Shown one piece after another: positions 6,162 to 12,446 of a stretch of DNA of 12,446 bases. Each line of letters begins with the position of its first letter. Positions within the stretch are counted from its first letter, which is position 1. The stretch is from an uncultured Collinsella sp. Lineage in GTDB: Bacteria > Actinomycetota > Coriobacteriia > Coriobacteriales > Coriobacteriaceae. The stretch lies in NCBI GenBank assembly GCA_958403205.1, contig CATXWM010000047.1, positions 1 through 12,446 on the forward strand, given 5' to 3'. Made by a program: the position numbers and the translations under genes. Below the pieces are notes generated by a model. It was not told the DNA's origin. It saw only the letters and a list, made by a program, of their open reading frames with translations, and searched no databases.

Positions 6162-7082
6162 CTAGTGGTTGCGACGCCTTGTTGCAGAAATGCCAACTGC
6201 TGCAACTACACCACCGGCAACACTCAGGGCGGTTGCCATCGCACTGTTGTCGCCCGTCGCGGGCAGGGTGGTCCCGGCTGGTTTAACTGCCGTTACTGCC
6301 TTGGTGGAAACGGGATTTGCCGTGGGCTTTTCTGTCTTGGGCTGCGGTGTGGGCTCGGGCTTGGTTTCCGGTTCGGGTTTGACCTCTGGGATCGGCTTAA
6401 CACTTGGATCGGGTTTGGAACCGCTCGTATCGGTTGCAATCAAGTGCACGTCACTGTCGAAGATGTAACGGATGTAGTAATCGTGCCGCGTCTCGTGCAT
6501 AATCCCTTGCCCGCTGTCGAAGTCACGATCAACGTGTGTGCCAAGGTGGGCTGAGCTGTTGAGGTTCAGCCTGTAAGGGATTTGGTCGTCGGCGTAACTG
6601 CCTGTAAAGACTACGGTTGCTCTAACGTGATTGTCGATCATGGTCAGGGCAATAGAGACGCTGGCCTCTTTGGGGTTCTCGGTTTTTATAAGGCCTTCGG
6701 TATCGGTGTCGATCTTGAAGAGAAGGACGGTGTCGTTAAGCCCGTAGATGAAGTCTTCGGGTTTGTCGGGGAAATCGTATACAAACGCCTCATTCTGGAC
6801 CAAGATAAAGGCAGGAGGGAGCTCCAGGTCATAGTTATGGTCGACAACGGTGGTAGCTGTGAGGCTGCCTTCTGCGTTGGCTTCGTCGCAGGTAATGGGT
6901 GCTGCGACATCGGTTTCGGGCATTTCTGTCGCCAGTGCTGCGCAGGGTAGCAAAAGCAGTCCTGCCACAAGAATGCTTACTCCGAAGGCGGCGATTCTGG
7001 CGTCTGCATGACGCTTGACGTCGCGGATAGACAGGCCAGTCCGTTTGTTATGGGTCTGCGGTGCAACATGCTGTCCATACAT
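6162..7082 (-). CDS. LPXTG-anchored surface protein, unknown ectodomain
   Basis: Protein of 306 residues exported and probably fixed to the cell wall by sortase. The start ATG has AAGGAG six bases upstream. A basic N-terminus of about 30 residues leads into a hydrophobic segment (31-50) with a likely signal peptidase site after A-L-A at 49-51. The mature ectodomain (about 55-220) is acidic and mainly beta-like, with no motif I recognise. Residues 223-257 form a Pro/Lys/Glu-rich stalk with K-P-x-P repeats that would span the wall. L-P-A-T-G at 273-277, a hydrophobic stretch at 281-300 and a final T-R-R-R-N-H tail complete the sortase signal. No sortase gene or pilin neighbours lie in the window, so a housekeeping sortase must act. 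The unusually long n-region is odd but still consistent with export. Anchoring is firm, function unknown; adhesion or host contact is only a guess. Confidence 0.88.
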   Translation of the reverse strand: MYGQHVAPQTHNKRTGLSIRDVKRHADARIAAFGVSILVAGLLLLPCAALATEMPETDVAAPITCDEANAEGSLTATTVVDHNYDLELPPAFILVQNEAFVYDFPDKPEDFIYGLNDTVLLFKIDTDTEGLIKTENPKEASVSIALTMIDNHVRATVVFTGSYADDQIPYRLNLNSSAHLGTHVDRDFDSGQGIMHETRHDYYIRYIFDSDVHLIATDTSGSKPDPSVKPIPEVKPEPETKPEPTPQPKTEKPTANPVSTKAVTAVKPAGTTLPATGDNSAMATALSVAGGVVAAVGISATRRRNH

Positions 7083-7102
7083 AAGACGCTCCTTGTTCGT
7101 AG

Positions 7103-7333
7103 GCCGGTTTCCGCGGATCTATATTGCGCCTGGCCGATGCGGCTAGGCTCTTTCACGCGAACGCTTATGCGAGCAGGGAGAAAGTTCAAGCTAATTTTCC
7201 CACAGTCGATACTTTGCGAGCAACGATTTGCTGTTCAATTCTCGGAGAGAGAATCAAGGTGGCCGAGGAGTTATCAGCCAATAAGATTGTGTTTAGAGAA
7301 CACGAACGAGAGATGCGATCTACAGACGACTGA
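7103..7333 (+). other. Unassigned open frame in the spacer between LPXTG and flavoprotein genes
   Basis: The spacer 7083-7403 has no confident gene. One plus-strand frame is open from 7103 to a TGA at 7331-7333, with a possible TTG start at 7124. Its translation has a balanced composition and an amphipathic look. However, there is no ribosome binding site and no family I recognise. It could be a gene relic or chance. The spacer also holds a small dyad, GTGTT/AACAC at 7289-7303. Confidence 0.2.
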
Positions 7334-7344
7334 ATAGCTCCATC

Positions 7345-7386
7345 CGTTTTGGTTAAAACAAAAAATATGCCGCGCGCCTGCGGCAT
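7345..7386 (-). terminator. Intrinsic terminator pointing leftward, hugging the flavoprotein start
   Basis: ATGCCGC (7367-7373) pairs perfectly with GCGGCAT (7380-7386) around a 6-base loop. Read on the minus strand the stem is followed by TATTTTTTGTTTT, a good U-tract. A second small dyad, GTTTT/AAAAC (7346-7359), lies in the tail. Read on the plus strand there is no T-run, and the hairpin ends one base before the AAGGAGG of the flavoprotein gene. No minus-strand gene ends here. Confidence 0.6.
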
Positions 7387-7403
7387 GAAGGAGGGAGATT
7401 TCT

Positions 7404-7934
7404 ATGAATATCGTTGTATTGAGTGGTAGCCCGCGCAAGGGTGCCAATACCGACATCATGGTCGAGGCCTTTGCCGAGACCGCGCGCGAGGGCGGCAATA
7501 CGGTCGAAGTCGTCCGCGTTGCCAGCAAGAAGATTGCTGGTTGTCTGGGATGTCAGTACTGCTTTGCCCATGAGGGTGCCTGCGTGCAGAAGGACGACAT
7601 GGCCGGTGTGGTCGAGTCGCTGAAAGGCGCCGATATGGTTGTCTTCGCTTCGCCTATCTACTGGTTTGATATCACTGCGCAGGAGAAGGCCGCTGTCGAC
7701 CGCCTGTACGCCTTTGGTGCTACGGGCTTCCCGTTCACCAAGACGGCCCTTTTGCTCGATAGCCACAGCGAGGGCGTCTATGATGCGGCGATCGCTATGT
7801 ACAAGTCAACCTGCGCGTACTGCAAGTGGGAGGACCAGGGCATTGTCGCCATCAGCGGTATGACCGAGCGCGACAGCATGGCATCGTCGCCCAAGTTGAA
7901 AGAGGTGCGAGAGCTCGCTCGCAAGCTCGCCTAA
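7404..7934 (+). CDS. Flavodoxin-like NAD(P)H:FMN oxidoreductase, iron-sulfur flavoprotein (Isf)-like
   Basis: Protein of 176 residues with a flavodoxin-like fold. FMN phosphate loop: S-G-S-P-R-K-G-A-N-T at 7-16. Second flavin loop: S-P-I-Y-W at 83-87. Cys residues at 47, 50, 53 and 60 form a C-x2-C-x2-C-x6-C set, close to the compact cluster motif of archaeal Isf proteins. A [4Fe-4S] cluster is therefore possible, although many gut flavoproteins of this family carry similar Cys residues without proof of a cluster. Two further Cys (137, 140) lie in a C-A-Y-C motif near the C-terminus. It is cytoplasmic and probably moves electrons from NAD(P)H or ferredoxin to an unknown acceptor, for example quinones, nitro compounds or oxygen. 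AAGGAGGGAG precedes the ATG at good distance. A hairpin directly precedes that site, and a long inverted repeat begins at the stop codon. It appears monocistronic. Fold is firm, substrate unknown. Confidence 0.88.
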   Translation: MNIVVLSGSPRKGANTDIMVEAFAETAREGGNTVEVVRVASKKIAGCLGCQYCFAHEGACVQKDDMAGVVESLKGADMVVFASPIYWFDITAQEKAAVDRLYAFGATGFPFTKTALLLDSHSEGVYDAAIAMYKSTCAYCKWEDQGIVAISGMTERDSMASSPKLKEVRELARKLA

Positions 7935-8025
7935 GGACAAGAAGAACGCATGGCAATAAGCGTTGGCGGAAATGCTTGCTGTCCTTACCAAGAGGATTAC
8001 TGATTGCCATGCGTTGATGTCCTTA
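7932..8025. repeat. Long imperfect inverted repeat filling the convergent spacer
   Basis: The outer arms are TAAGGACA (7932-7939) and TGTCCTTA (8018-8025). The inner arms are AACGCATGGCAAT (7945-7957) and ATTGCCATGCGTT (8003-8015), 13 of 13 paired. Internal loops of 5 and 2 bases separate outer from inner arms. The 45-base apex can form smaller stems, such as AAGC/GCTT and TTGG/CCAA. A second TGTCCTTA lies at 7980-7987, and TGTCC-TTAT-GGACA at 8018-8031 can form its own hairpin, so alternative folds exist. The element starts in the flavoprotein stop codon and ends 17 bp before the stop of the convergent ATPase gene. It may act as a two-way terminator, a structured RNA or a miniature mobile-element relic. 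Confidence 0.7.
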
Positions 8026-8042
8026 TGGACAATCTCCGCGTG

Positions 8043-9137
8043 CTAGGAGACTTTCTCGCTCAGGAACTCCCTGAATGCGGGGATGTCAAAGCCAACGAGA
8101 CCACGCCCACGTTCCCCGATGACGCCGTCCTCGAGAAGGCGGCGTTTGTATTGGCTTGCGTAGTTGCTGGCGACGCCCATGCGTTTGGCTATCTCCGAGA
8201 CCCTGCTGGGGCCAGAATCGGGCAGCATCGCGAGTAAAAACTCAATGTCTTTATCGGAAAGCTCTCGATAGGTCGTTTCGAGAATGCGATCACGCAGCTC
8301 CATGCGTGCGAGTAGGGAACCCTGCTGGACATCGGATGCACTGATTTGGGGCGAGTTCTCCGAAACATCCCAAGTGCGATATCCGACGAGCTGCATCATG
8401 TAGGGGAATCCGTCGACGGCCTTCACAGCATTCTCGAGCGCTTCTGGTGTGATTGAACGTCCTCCGGCCTCAACGGTTTTGCGAAACGCGTTTGCAATTT
8501 CAACGTCAGTGATTCGTCCTAACTGATGATATTGGGAACGCCTGAGGAACGAGACGGGATCGTTACGCAGCAACGCCGATACTTTGTAGGGCAGTCCTGC
8601 CATGAGTAGGGCAACTTTTTTACCTTCGCGTACAAAGTGCTGGTAAACAGAGGCAAATTGAAGCATTTCTTCGAGATCGACGGTGACTTCATCGATGGTA
8701 ATGAGAAGTCCGATGTCATGTTTTTCGAGTTGCTTAAAGATGCCATTCATGCGTGTGCGCCAGTTGCCCTGGACCTCTTGAGCATATGTCCAATCGATGC
8801 CCACTGGACCAATTTGAACGCCGTTTATGCGCGCATGAGGCTGTGAGAGGTAGCTATCTGCGGCTTCTTTGGTTCGCTCGATAATATCTTCGAGCATGCC
8901 TGGCATGGCGGAGACATTTGCTGCGATCCAACCGTGTTCAAGCGCCGTTTCTGAAAGGAGCGAGAGAAGCGCCGTCTTGCCCGTTCCCCTTGCGCCCGTA
9001 AAAATGGTCGACAGGTTGGGATCTCCCGGGCCGTTGATAAAGCCACGGTTGATGTCACGCAGAATATGCTCGCGACCCGCTAGAAAGGGAGGGACGCTTC
9101 CGAACGTCGGGGTAAAGGGGTTCTTGCTGTACTCCAT
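8043..9137 (-). CDS. AAA-type ATPase with C-terminal winged helix (Orc/Cdc6-like)
   Basis: Protein of 364 residues. It opens with N-P-F-T-P-T-F-G and a G-R-E-H segment, as in archaeal-type ATPases that mark their own nucleotide site. Walker A is G-A-R-G-T-G-K-T (48-55) and Walker B is L-L-I-T-I-D-E (144-150). A lid segment G-F-P-Y-M-M-Q-L-V-G (243-252) resembles Orc/Cdc6 and STAND-like ATPases. Residues about 305-345 form a winged helix that probably binds DNA. Role unknown; a DNA-binding ATP switch is the fairest description. The ATG at 9137 has AAAGGAG at correct spacing. An in-frame ATG at 9191 would translate repeat DNA and was rejected. Three tandem 19-bp repeats lie directly upstream, the nearest running into the ribosome binding site, which suggests self-regulation. 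It stands alone between a long inverted repeat and the topoisomerase terminator. Confidence 0.88.
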   Translation of the reverse strand: MEYSKNPFTPTFGSVPPFLAGREHILRDINRGFINGPGDPNLSTIFTGARGTGKTALLSLLSETALEHGWIAANVSAMPGMLEDIIERTKEAADSYLSQPHARINGVQIGPVGIDWTYAQEVQGNWRTRMNGIFKQLEKHDIGLLITIDEVTVDLEEMLQFASVYQHFVREGKKVALLMAGLPYKVSALLRNDPVSFLRRSQYHQLGRITDVEIANAFRKTVEAGGRSITPEALENAVKAVDGFPYMMQLVGYRTWDVSENSPQISASDVQQGSLLARMELRDRILETTYRELSDKDIEFLLAMLPDSGPSRVSEIAKRMGVASNYASQYKRRLLEDGVIGERGRGLVGFDIPAFREFLSEKVS

Positions 9138-9146
9138 GGTGGCTCC

Positions 9147-9201
9147 TTTGCAAGTTTTGCTAATTTTTGCAAGTTTTGCTAACTTTTGCAAGTTTTGCTA
9201 A
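9147..9201. repeat. Three tandem 19-bp repeats upstream of the ATPase gene
   Basis: On the coding (minus) strand the unit is TTAGCAAAACTTGCAAAAG with changes only at the end. It runs three times head to tail (9201-9183, 9182-9164, 9163-9147, the last merging into the AAAGGAG site). Each unit holds the dyad GCAA-AAC-TTGC. Such an array is typical of operators or iterons bound by a regulator, here perhaps the ATPase itself. It would lie inside the transcribed leader if the candidate promoter upstream is right. Confidence 0.8.
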
Positions 9202-9238
9202 CGACTGACCAAAGGGCATCGAAGCAGTGGCGCTGACA

Positions 9239-9287
9239 TTTTTTACGCAGAAAAATAAGCAGAAATCAATTTATCTGCGTTAAAAAA
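9239..9287. repeat. AT-rich inverted repeat upstream of the ATPase gene
   Basis: TTTTTTACGCAG (9239-9250) is the reverse complement of CTGCGTTAAAAAA (9275-9287) except for one extra T. The 24-bp middle is AT-rich and repeats GCAGAAA. The arms overlap the candidate -10 of the ATPase promoter, so this may be an operator or a DNA-bending site. Confidence 0.5.
9240..9269 (-). promoter_or_regulatory. Possible promoter of the ATPase gene
   Basis: On the minus strand TTGATT (9269-9264) and TAAAAA (9245-9240) are 18 bp apart. The matches are partial (4 of 6 each). The site lies between the topoisomerase terminator and the 19-bp repeats, where a promoter must be if the gene is transcribed alone. Confidence 0.3.
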
Positions 9288-9294
9288 TAGTTGA

Positions 9295-9347
9295 GAAGAA
9301 AAACGACGAGTCCCGGGCGCAATGACGTTGCGTTCCGGGCCTCGTCG
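9295..9347 (-). terminator. Intrinsic terminator of the topoisomerase operon
   Basis: Three stacked stems, CGACGAG/CTCGTCG (9304-9310 with 9341-9347), CCCGG/CCGGG (9312-9316 with 9335-9339) and CGCAA/TTGCG (9318-9322 with 9328-9332), close on a 5-base loop. On the minus strand the hairpin is followed by TTTTTCTTCTC. It lies 37 bp after the parC stop, which makes it the operon terminator. Confidence 0.9.
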
Positions 9348-9383
9348 CTTTGCGAAGTATCTAACGATCTCGTTGCCGTCGTC

Positions 9384-11624
9384 CTAGTCAAACAGGCTCG
9401 GCATGTCGTTTTCTTTCATAAGGGCACCGGCGGAGGGGAGGCTCTGTGCGGTGAACTTTTCGGCCGAGACACCGGCGCCAAGGATCTCCTCGGTCGTGCC
9501 GACGGTGGTGACCGAGCGGCCCTTCTTGGCCGTAAAGGCCTGGACGCCCTGCGTGTTGGTGGTCGTCTTGGTCTTGAGCAACGACGTGTTGAAGTTCATC
9601 AAACGATAGTCGCTCGAGACCAGTGCGATGTCGCGGTCTTCCTTGAGCACCTGGGCATACAGCAGCTTGCTGCCGCCGTAGATAGCGTTCTTGAGGCGCT
9701 TGCGGTTGGTCTTGGTGACGTATCCAGAAAGTGCGACACGCACCACGCGGCCGTTCTCAAAGACAAACAGCACGTCGGCCTTATAGTCCTCGGGGTCGAT
9801 GACCCAGATGACGCTCTCGTCGGGTTCCATCTCAAGATCGGTCGGCAGGTACGAGCCCAGCTGGGCCGACTTGGTGTCCTCAAACGCCGCAACCTTGCAT
9901 TTGTACACCTGGCTCTTGTTGGTAAAGACCAGCAGCTCGTGGGTGTTGGAGGACGGGAACTCGATAAAGGGTTTGTCGCCGTCCTTGTACTTGAGCGTGG
10001 TCGCCTTCTTGAGCACGCGGTCCGTCATCTTCTTAAGGTAGCCATCGCGCGAGAGCATGATGGTCACCGGGTACTCCTCGACCTCGGGCTCCAAGCTTAC
10101 CTCGATAACCTCATGGGGCTCGATCCTGCCCGTGCGACGCGGCATCACATATTTCTTGTTGACCGCGGCCAGCTCGTCGCTGATGACCTTCTTGATGTTC
10201 TCCTCGCTGGAGAGGATCTCCTCAAGCTCGGCAATCTCGCTCTCAAGCTTGGCGATGTCCTTGGTGCGGTTGAGGATGTACTCTTCGTTAATGTTGCGGA
10301 GCTTGAGCTCGGCAACAAACTCGGCCTGGGTCTCGTCGATGTCGAAACCCTTCATAAGGTTGGGCACGACCTCGGCTTCAAGCTTGGTGCCACGGATGAT
10401 GGCGATGGCCTTGTCGATGTCGAGCAAGATTGCCTCGAGGCCGTGCAGCAGGTGCAGGCGCTCGGACTTTTTGCCCAGGTCAAAGTTAATGCGGCGACGC
10501 GTGGACTCAATACGCCATTTGACCCACTCGTGCAGAATCTGGCGCACGCCCATAACGCGGGGATAGCCGTCGACGAGCACGTTGAAGTTGCACGAGAACG
10601 AATCCTGCAGCGTGGTCGAGCGATAGAGCTTGGCCATGAGCTTGTCGGGGTCGACGCCGCGCTTAAGGTCGATGGCGATGCGCAGGCCCGAAAGATCGGT
10701 CTCGTCGCGGATGTCGGCAATCTCCTTGACCTTGCCCTCCTTGGAGAGCTTGACGATGCGCTCGATGATGATATCGGTCTTGGTGGTGTAGGGGATCTCG
10801 TAGACCTCGATGATGCGCTCTTCGGGAATCCAGCGCCAGCGGGAACGGATCTGGAAGCTGCCAAGACCGGTCTCGATGATCTTCTCCATCTCCTCGCGGC
10901 GGTAGATGATCTCGCCGCCGGTCGAGAAGTCGGGCATGGGCATATACTCGAGCAGGTCGCAGTCGGGATCCTGCAGGTAATGCATGGTGGCGGTGCAGAC
11001 CTCGTTGAGGTTGAAACCGCAGATGTCGGACGCCATGGCGACGCCGATGCCTTTGTTGGCCGAAACCAGAATATTGGGGAACGTGGTGGGCAGCAGGCGC
11101 GGCTCCTTCATGGCGCCGTCGTAGCTGTCAACGAAGTCGACCGGGTCCTTGTCGATGTCCTTAAAGATCTCGGCGCTGATGGGGGAGAGCTTGGCCTCGG
11201 TATAACGCGAGGCGGCGTAGCTCAGGTCGCCCGAATAGTACTTGCCAAAGTTGCCCTTCGACTCCACGAAGGGGGCGAGCAGTGCCTCGTTGCCGGTGGC
11301 CAGACGCACCATCGTCTCGTAGATCGCGGCGTCGCCGTGCGGATTGAGCTTCATGGTCTGGCCCACGATGTTGGCGCTCTTCTGGCGCTCGCCCTTGAGC
11401 AGACCCATCTTGTACATGGTGTAGAGCAGCTTGCGGTGCGAGGGCTTAAAGCCGTCGATCTCGGGGAATGCACGCGAGACGTTGACGCTCATGGCGTAGG
11501 GCATGTAGTTGACCTCGAGCGTCTGCGTGATCGGCTGGTCGGTGACCTCGGAGTGCAGGCCGATGACGTTCTCGGCGTTGACCTGCTTTTTCTTTGGCTG
11601 GTTCTTCGTCTTCTTCTTTGCCAC
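9384..11624 (-). CDS. parC: DNA topoisomerase IV/gyrase subunit A paralogue (ParC-like)
   Basis: Protein of 746 residues, the DNA-cleaving subunit of a type IIA topoisomerase. The start is GTG at 11624 with an AGAGGA site. A Lys-rich tail (1-14) precedes the conserved Y-M-P-Y-A-M-S-V block (40-47). The catalytic Tyr is Y141 in A-S-R-Y-T-E-A-K-L. N-P-H-G-D-A-A-I-Y-E-T (94-104) is the quinolone region: Ala99 stands where E. coli GyrA has Ser83, and Glu103 where it has Asp87. K-G-I-G-V-A-M-A-S-D (191-200) follows, then the tower domain, a coiled-coil arm (about 385-490) and a beta-propeller C-terminal domain (about 515-725). I see no GyrA-box (Q-R-R-G-G-R-G), so decatenation is more likely than negative supercoiling. 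It follows the B-subunit gene by 45 bp in the same operon and ends at a strong terminator. Choosing parC over a second gyrA rests on the missing box and gene order. Confidence 0.93.
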   Translation of the reverse strand: MAKKKTKNQPKKKQVNAENVIGLHSEVTDQPITQTLEVNYMPYAMSVNVSRAFPEIDGFKPSHRKLLYTMYKMGLLKGERQKSANIVGQTMKLNPHGDAAIYETMVRLATGNEALLAPFVESKGNFGKYYSGDLSYAASRYTEAKLSPISAEIFKDIDKDPVDFVDSYDGAMKEPRLLPTTFPNILVSANKGIGVAMASDICGFNLNEVCTATMHYLQDPDCDLLEYMPMPDFSTGGEIIYRREEMEKIIETGLGSFQIRSRWRWIPEERIIEVYEIPYTTKTDIIIERIVKLSKEGKVKEIADIRDETDLSGLRIAIDLKRGVDPDKLMAKLYRSTTLQDSFSCNFNVLVDGYPRVMGVRQILHEWVKWRIESTRRRINFDLGKKSERLHLLHGLEAILLDIDKAIAIIRGTKLEAEVVPNLMKGFDIDETQAEFVAELKLRNINEEYILNRTKDIAKLESEIAELEEILSSEENIKKVISDELAAVNKKYVMPRRTGRIEPHEVIEVSLEPEVEEYPVTIMLSRDGYLKKMTDRVLKKATTLKYKDGDKPFIEFPSSNTHELLVFTNKSQVYKCKVAAFEDTKSAQLGSYLPTDLEMEPDESVIWVIDPEDYKADVLFVFENGRVVRVALSGYVTKTNRKRLKNAIYGGSKLLYAQVLKEDRDIALVSSDYRLMNFNTSLLKTKTTTNTQGVQAFTAKKGRSVTTVGTTEEILGAGVSAEKFTAQSLPSAGALMKENDMPSLFD

Positions 11625-11669
11625 GATTTCCTCTTGAACTTCTTATGGGCCGTCGTTATCGATTTGCTG

Positions 11670-12446
11670 CTATTGCAGGTCCAGCTGGTCCAGATATTCC
11701 TTGCCGTGCTCGGAGATATGGCGCTTGCGGCCCGCTTCGTCGTTGCCCAGCAACAGGTTAAACATGGTCTCCATCTTGGTGACGTCCTCGGGCTCCACCT
11801 TGATCAGGCGACGCGTCTCGGGGTTCATGGTGGTGAGCCACATCATGTCCGGGTCGTTCTCGCCAAGACCCTTGGAGCGGTTGATGGAGCACTTTTGGTC
11901 GCCAATCTCCTTGAGGATGCCGTTCTTCTCGAGCTCGGTGTAGGCAAAGTAGGTCTTCTCTTTGCAGTTGATCTCGTAGAGCGGCGACTCGGCGATATAC
12001 ACGTAACCCTCGTCGATAAGTGTGGGCACCAGGCGGTAAAGCATGGTGAGCACGAGCGTGCGGATGTGGTAACCGTCGACGTCGGCGTCCGTACAGATGA
12101 TGACCTTGTTCCAGTTGAGGTTGTCCAGGTCAAAGGCACCAAGGTTTTTGATGCGCTTGTCCTTGATCTCCACGCCGCAGCCCAGCACGCGCATGAGGTC
12201 CATGATGATGTCGGACTTAAAGATGCGTGGATAGTCCTCCTTCAGGCAGTTGAGGATTTTGCCGCGGACGGGCATAACGCCCTGGAACTCGGCATCGCGC
12301 GAGGTGCGAATGGCGCCTGCTGCCGAGTCGCCCTCTACGATGTAGATCTCGCGACGGTTCTTATCTTTGGAGCGGCAGTCGATGAACTTCTGCACGCGGT
12401 TGGCCATGTCGGTCTTCTGCTGCAGGTTGGTCTTGATGCTCTGGCG
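11670..12446 (-). CDS. parE: DNA topoisomerase IV/gyrase subunit B paralogue (ParE-like), C-terminal part
   Basis: The frame is open to the window edge and the N-terminal ATPase domain lies outside. Visible is the TOPRIM half of the ATP-binding subunit. E-G-D-S-A is at about 12335-12321 and provides the first metal-binding Glu. It is followed by P-V-R-G-K-I-L-N, then T-D-A-D-V-D-G-Y-H-I-R with the D-x-D metal ligands near 12089-12075, and S-K-G-L-G-E. The C-terminus is short after the final Y-L-D-Q-L-D, as in ParE and Gram-positive GyrB, without the insertion of enterobacterial GyrB. It forms an A2B2 enzyme with the downstream A subunit and uses ATP to pass DNA duplexes. Stop to next start is 45 bp, so the two are co-transcribed. 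Gyrase versus topoisomerase IV cannot be told from this half alone; the name follows its partner. Confidence 0.92.
   Translation of the reverse strand, partial: RQSIKTNLQQKTDMANRVQKFIDCRSKDKNRREIYIVEGDSAAGAIRTSRDAEFQGVMPVRGKILNCLKEDYPRIFKSDIIMDLMRVLGCGVEIKDKRIKNLGAFDLDNLNWNKVIICTDADVDGYHIRTLVLTMLYRLVPTLIDEGYVYIAESPLYEINCKEKTYFAYTELEKNGILKEIGDQKCSINRSKGLGENDPDMMWLTTMNPETRRLIKVEPEDVTKMETMFNLLLGNDEAGRKRHISEHGKEYLDQLDLQ

Noticed and set aside
7932..8031. CRISPR or tRNA-like structure in the convergent spacer
   Set aside because: There is one inverted repeat, not spaced direct repeats, and no T-loop or acceptor sequence.
9138..9191. N-terminal extension of the ATPase to an ATG at 9191
   Set aside because: The added residues are only translated tandem repeats. 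ATG 9137 has AAAGGAG at good spacing.

Overview
The window looks like chromosomal DNA of a high-GC Gram-positive gut anaerobe. The best guess is a member of the Coriobacteriia such as Collinsella, from codon use, the style of the ATP-binding protein, the LPXTG protein and the topoisomerase pair. This is an inference, because no rRNA or other phylogenetic marker is present. Both window edges cut genes: a carboxymuconolactone-decarboxylase/cupin-type gene on the left and a parE-like gene on the right.

Left third (1-4727): a cupin gene overlaps an alpha/beta-hydrolase gene on the + strand. They converge on a tight three-gene minus-strand operon (4026 to 1526) in which all three products are sirtuin (Sir2) relatives. 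The two outer proteins keep the NAD-binding loop, the T-N-x-D motif and a four-Cys zinc site. Both carry Gln where ordinary deacetylase sirtuins have the catalytic His, which is the signature of the ADP-ribosylating 'SirTM' (class M) sirtuins. The middle protein has lost the zinc module and the Gln. A TetR-type regulator gene is divergent from the operon. None of the usual SirTM partners (macrodomain hydrolase, GcvH-like carrier, lipoate ligase) lies in the window. This operon is the most unusual system here.

Middle (4724-8042): a small single-domain cupin gene shares its stop region with tetR and is divergent from an HxlR-type regulator with a conserved N-terminal Cys. A perfect 8-bp inverted repeat lies between them. 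Next comes a gene-poor stretch with a decayed radical-SAM/SPASM C-terminus, a minus-strand LPXTG surface protein, and a further gene-poor stretch. An Isf-like flavoprotein gene follows. Between it and the next gene is a long inverted repeat that fills the convergent intergenic gap.

Right third (8043-12446): an Orc/Cdc6-like AAA ATPase with a C-terminal winged helix is preceded by three tandem 19-bp repeats. A strong intrinsic terminator ends the topoisomerase IV-type operon, read leftward as parE (partial) then parC. Functional links are strongest within the sirtuin operon plus TetR, the cupin-HxlR pair, and parE-parC. The other neighbours look like independent units.
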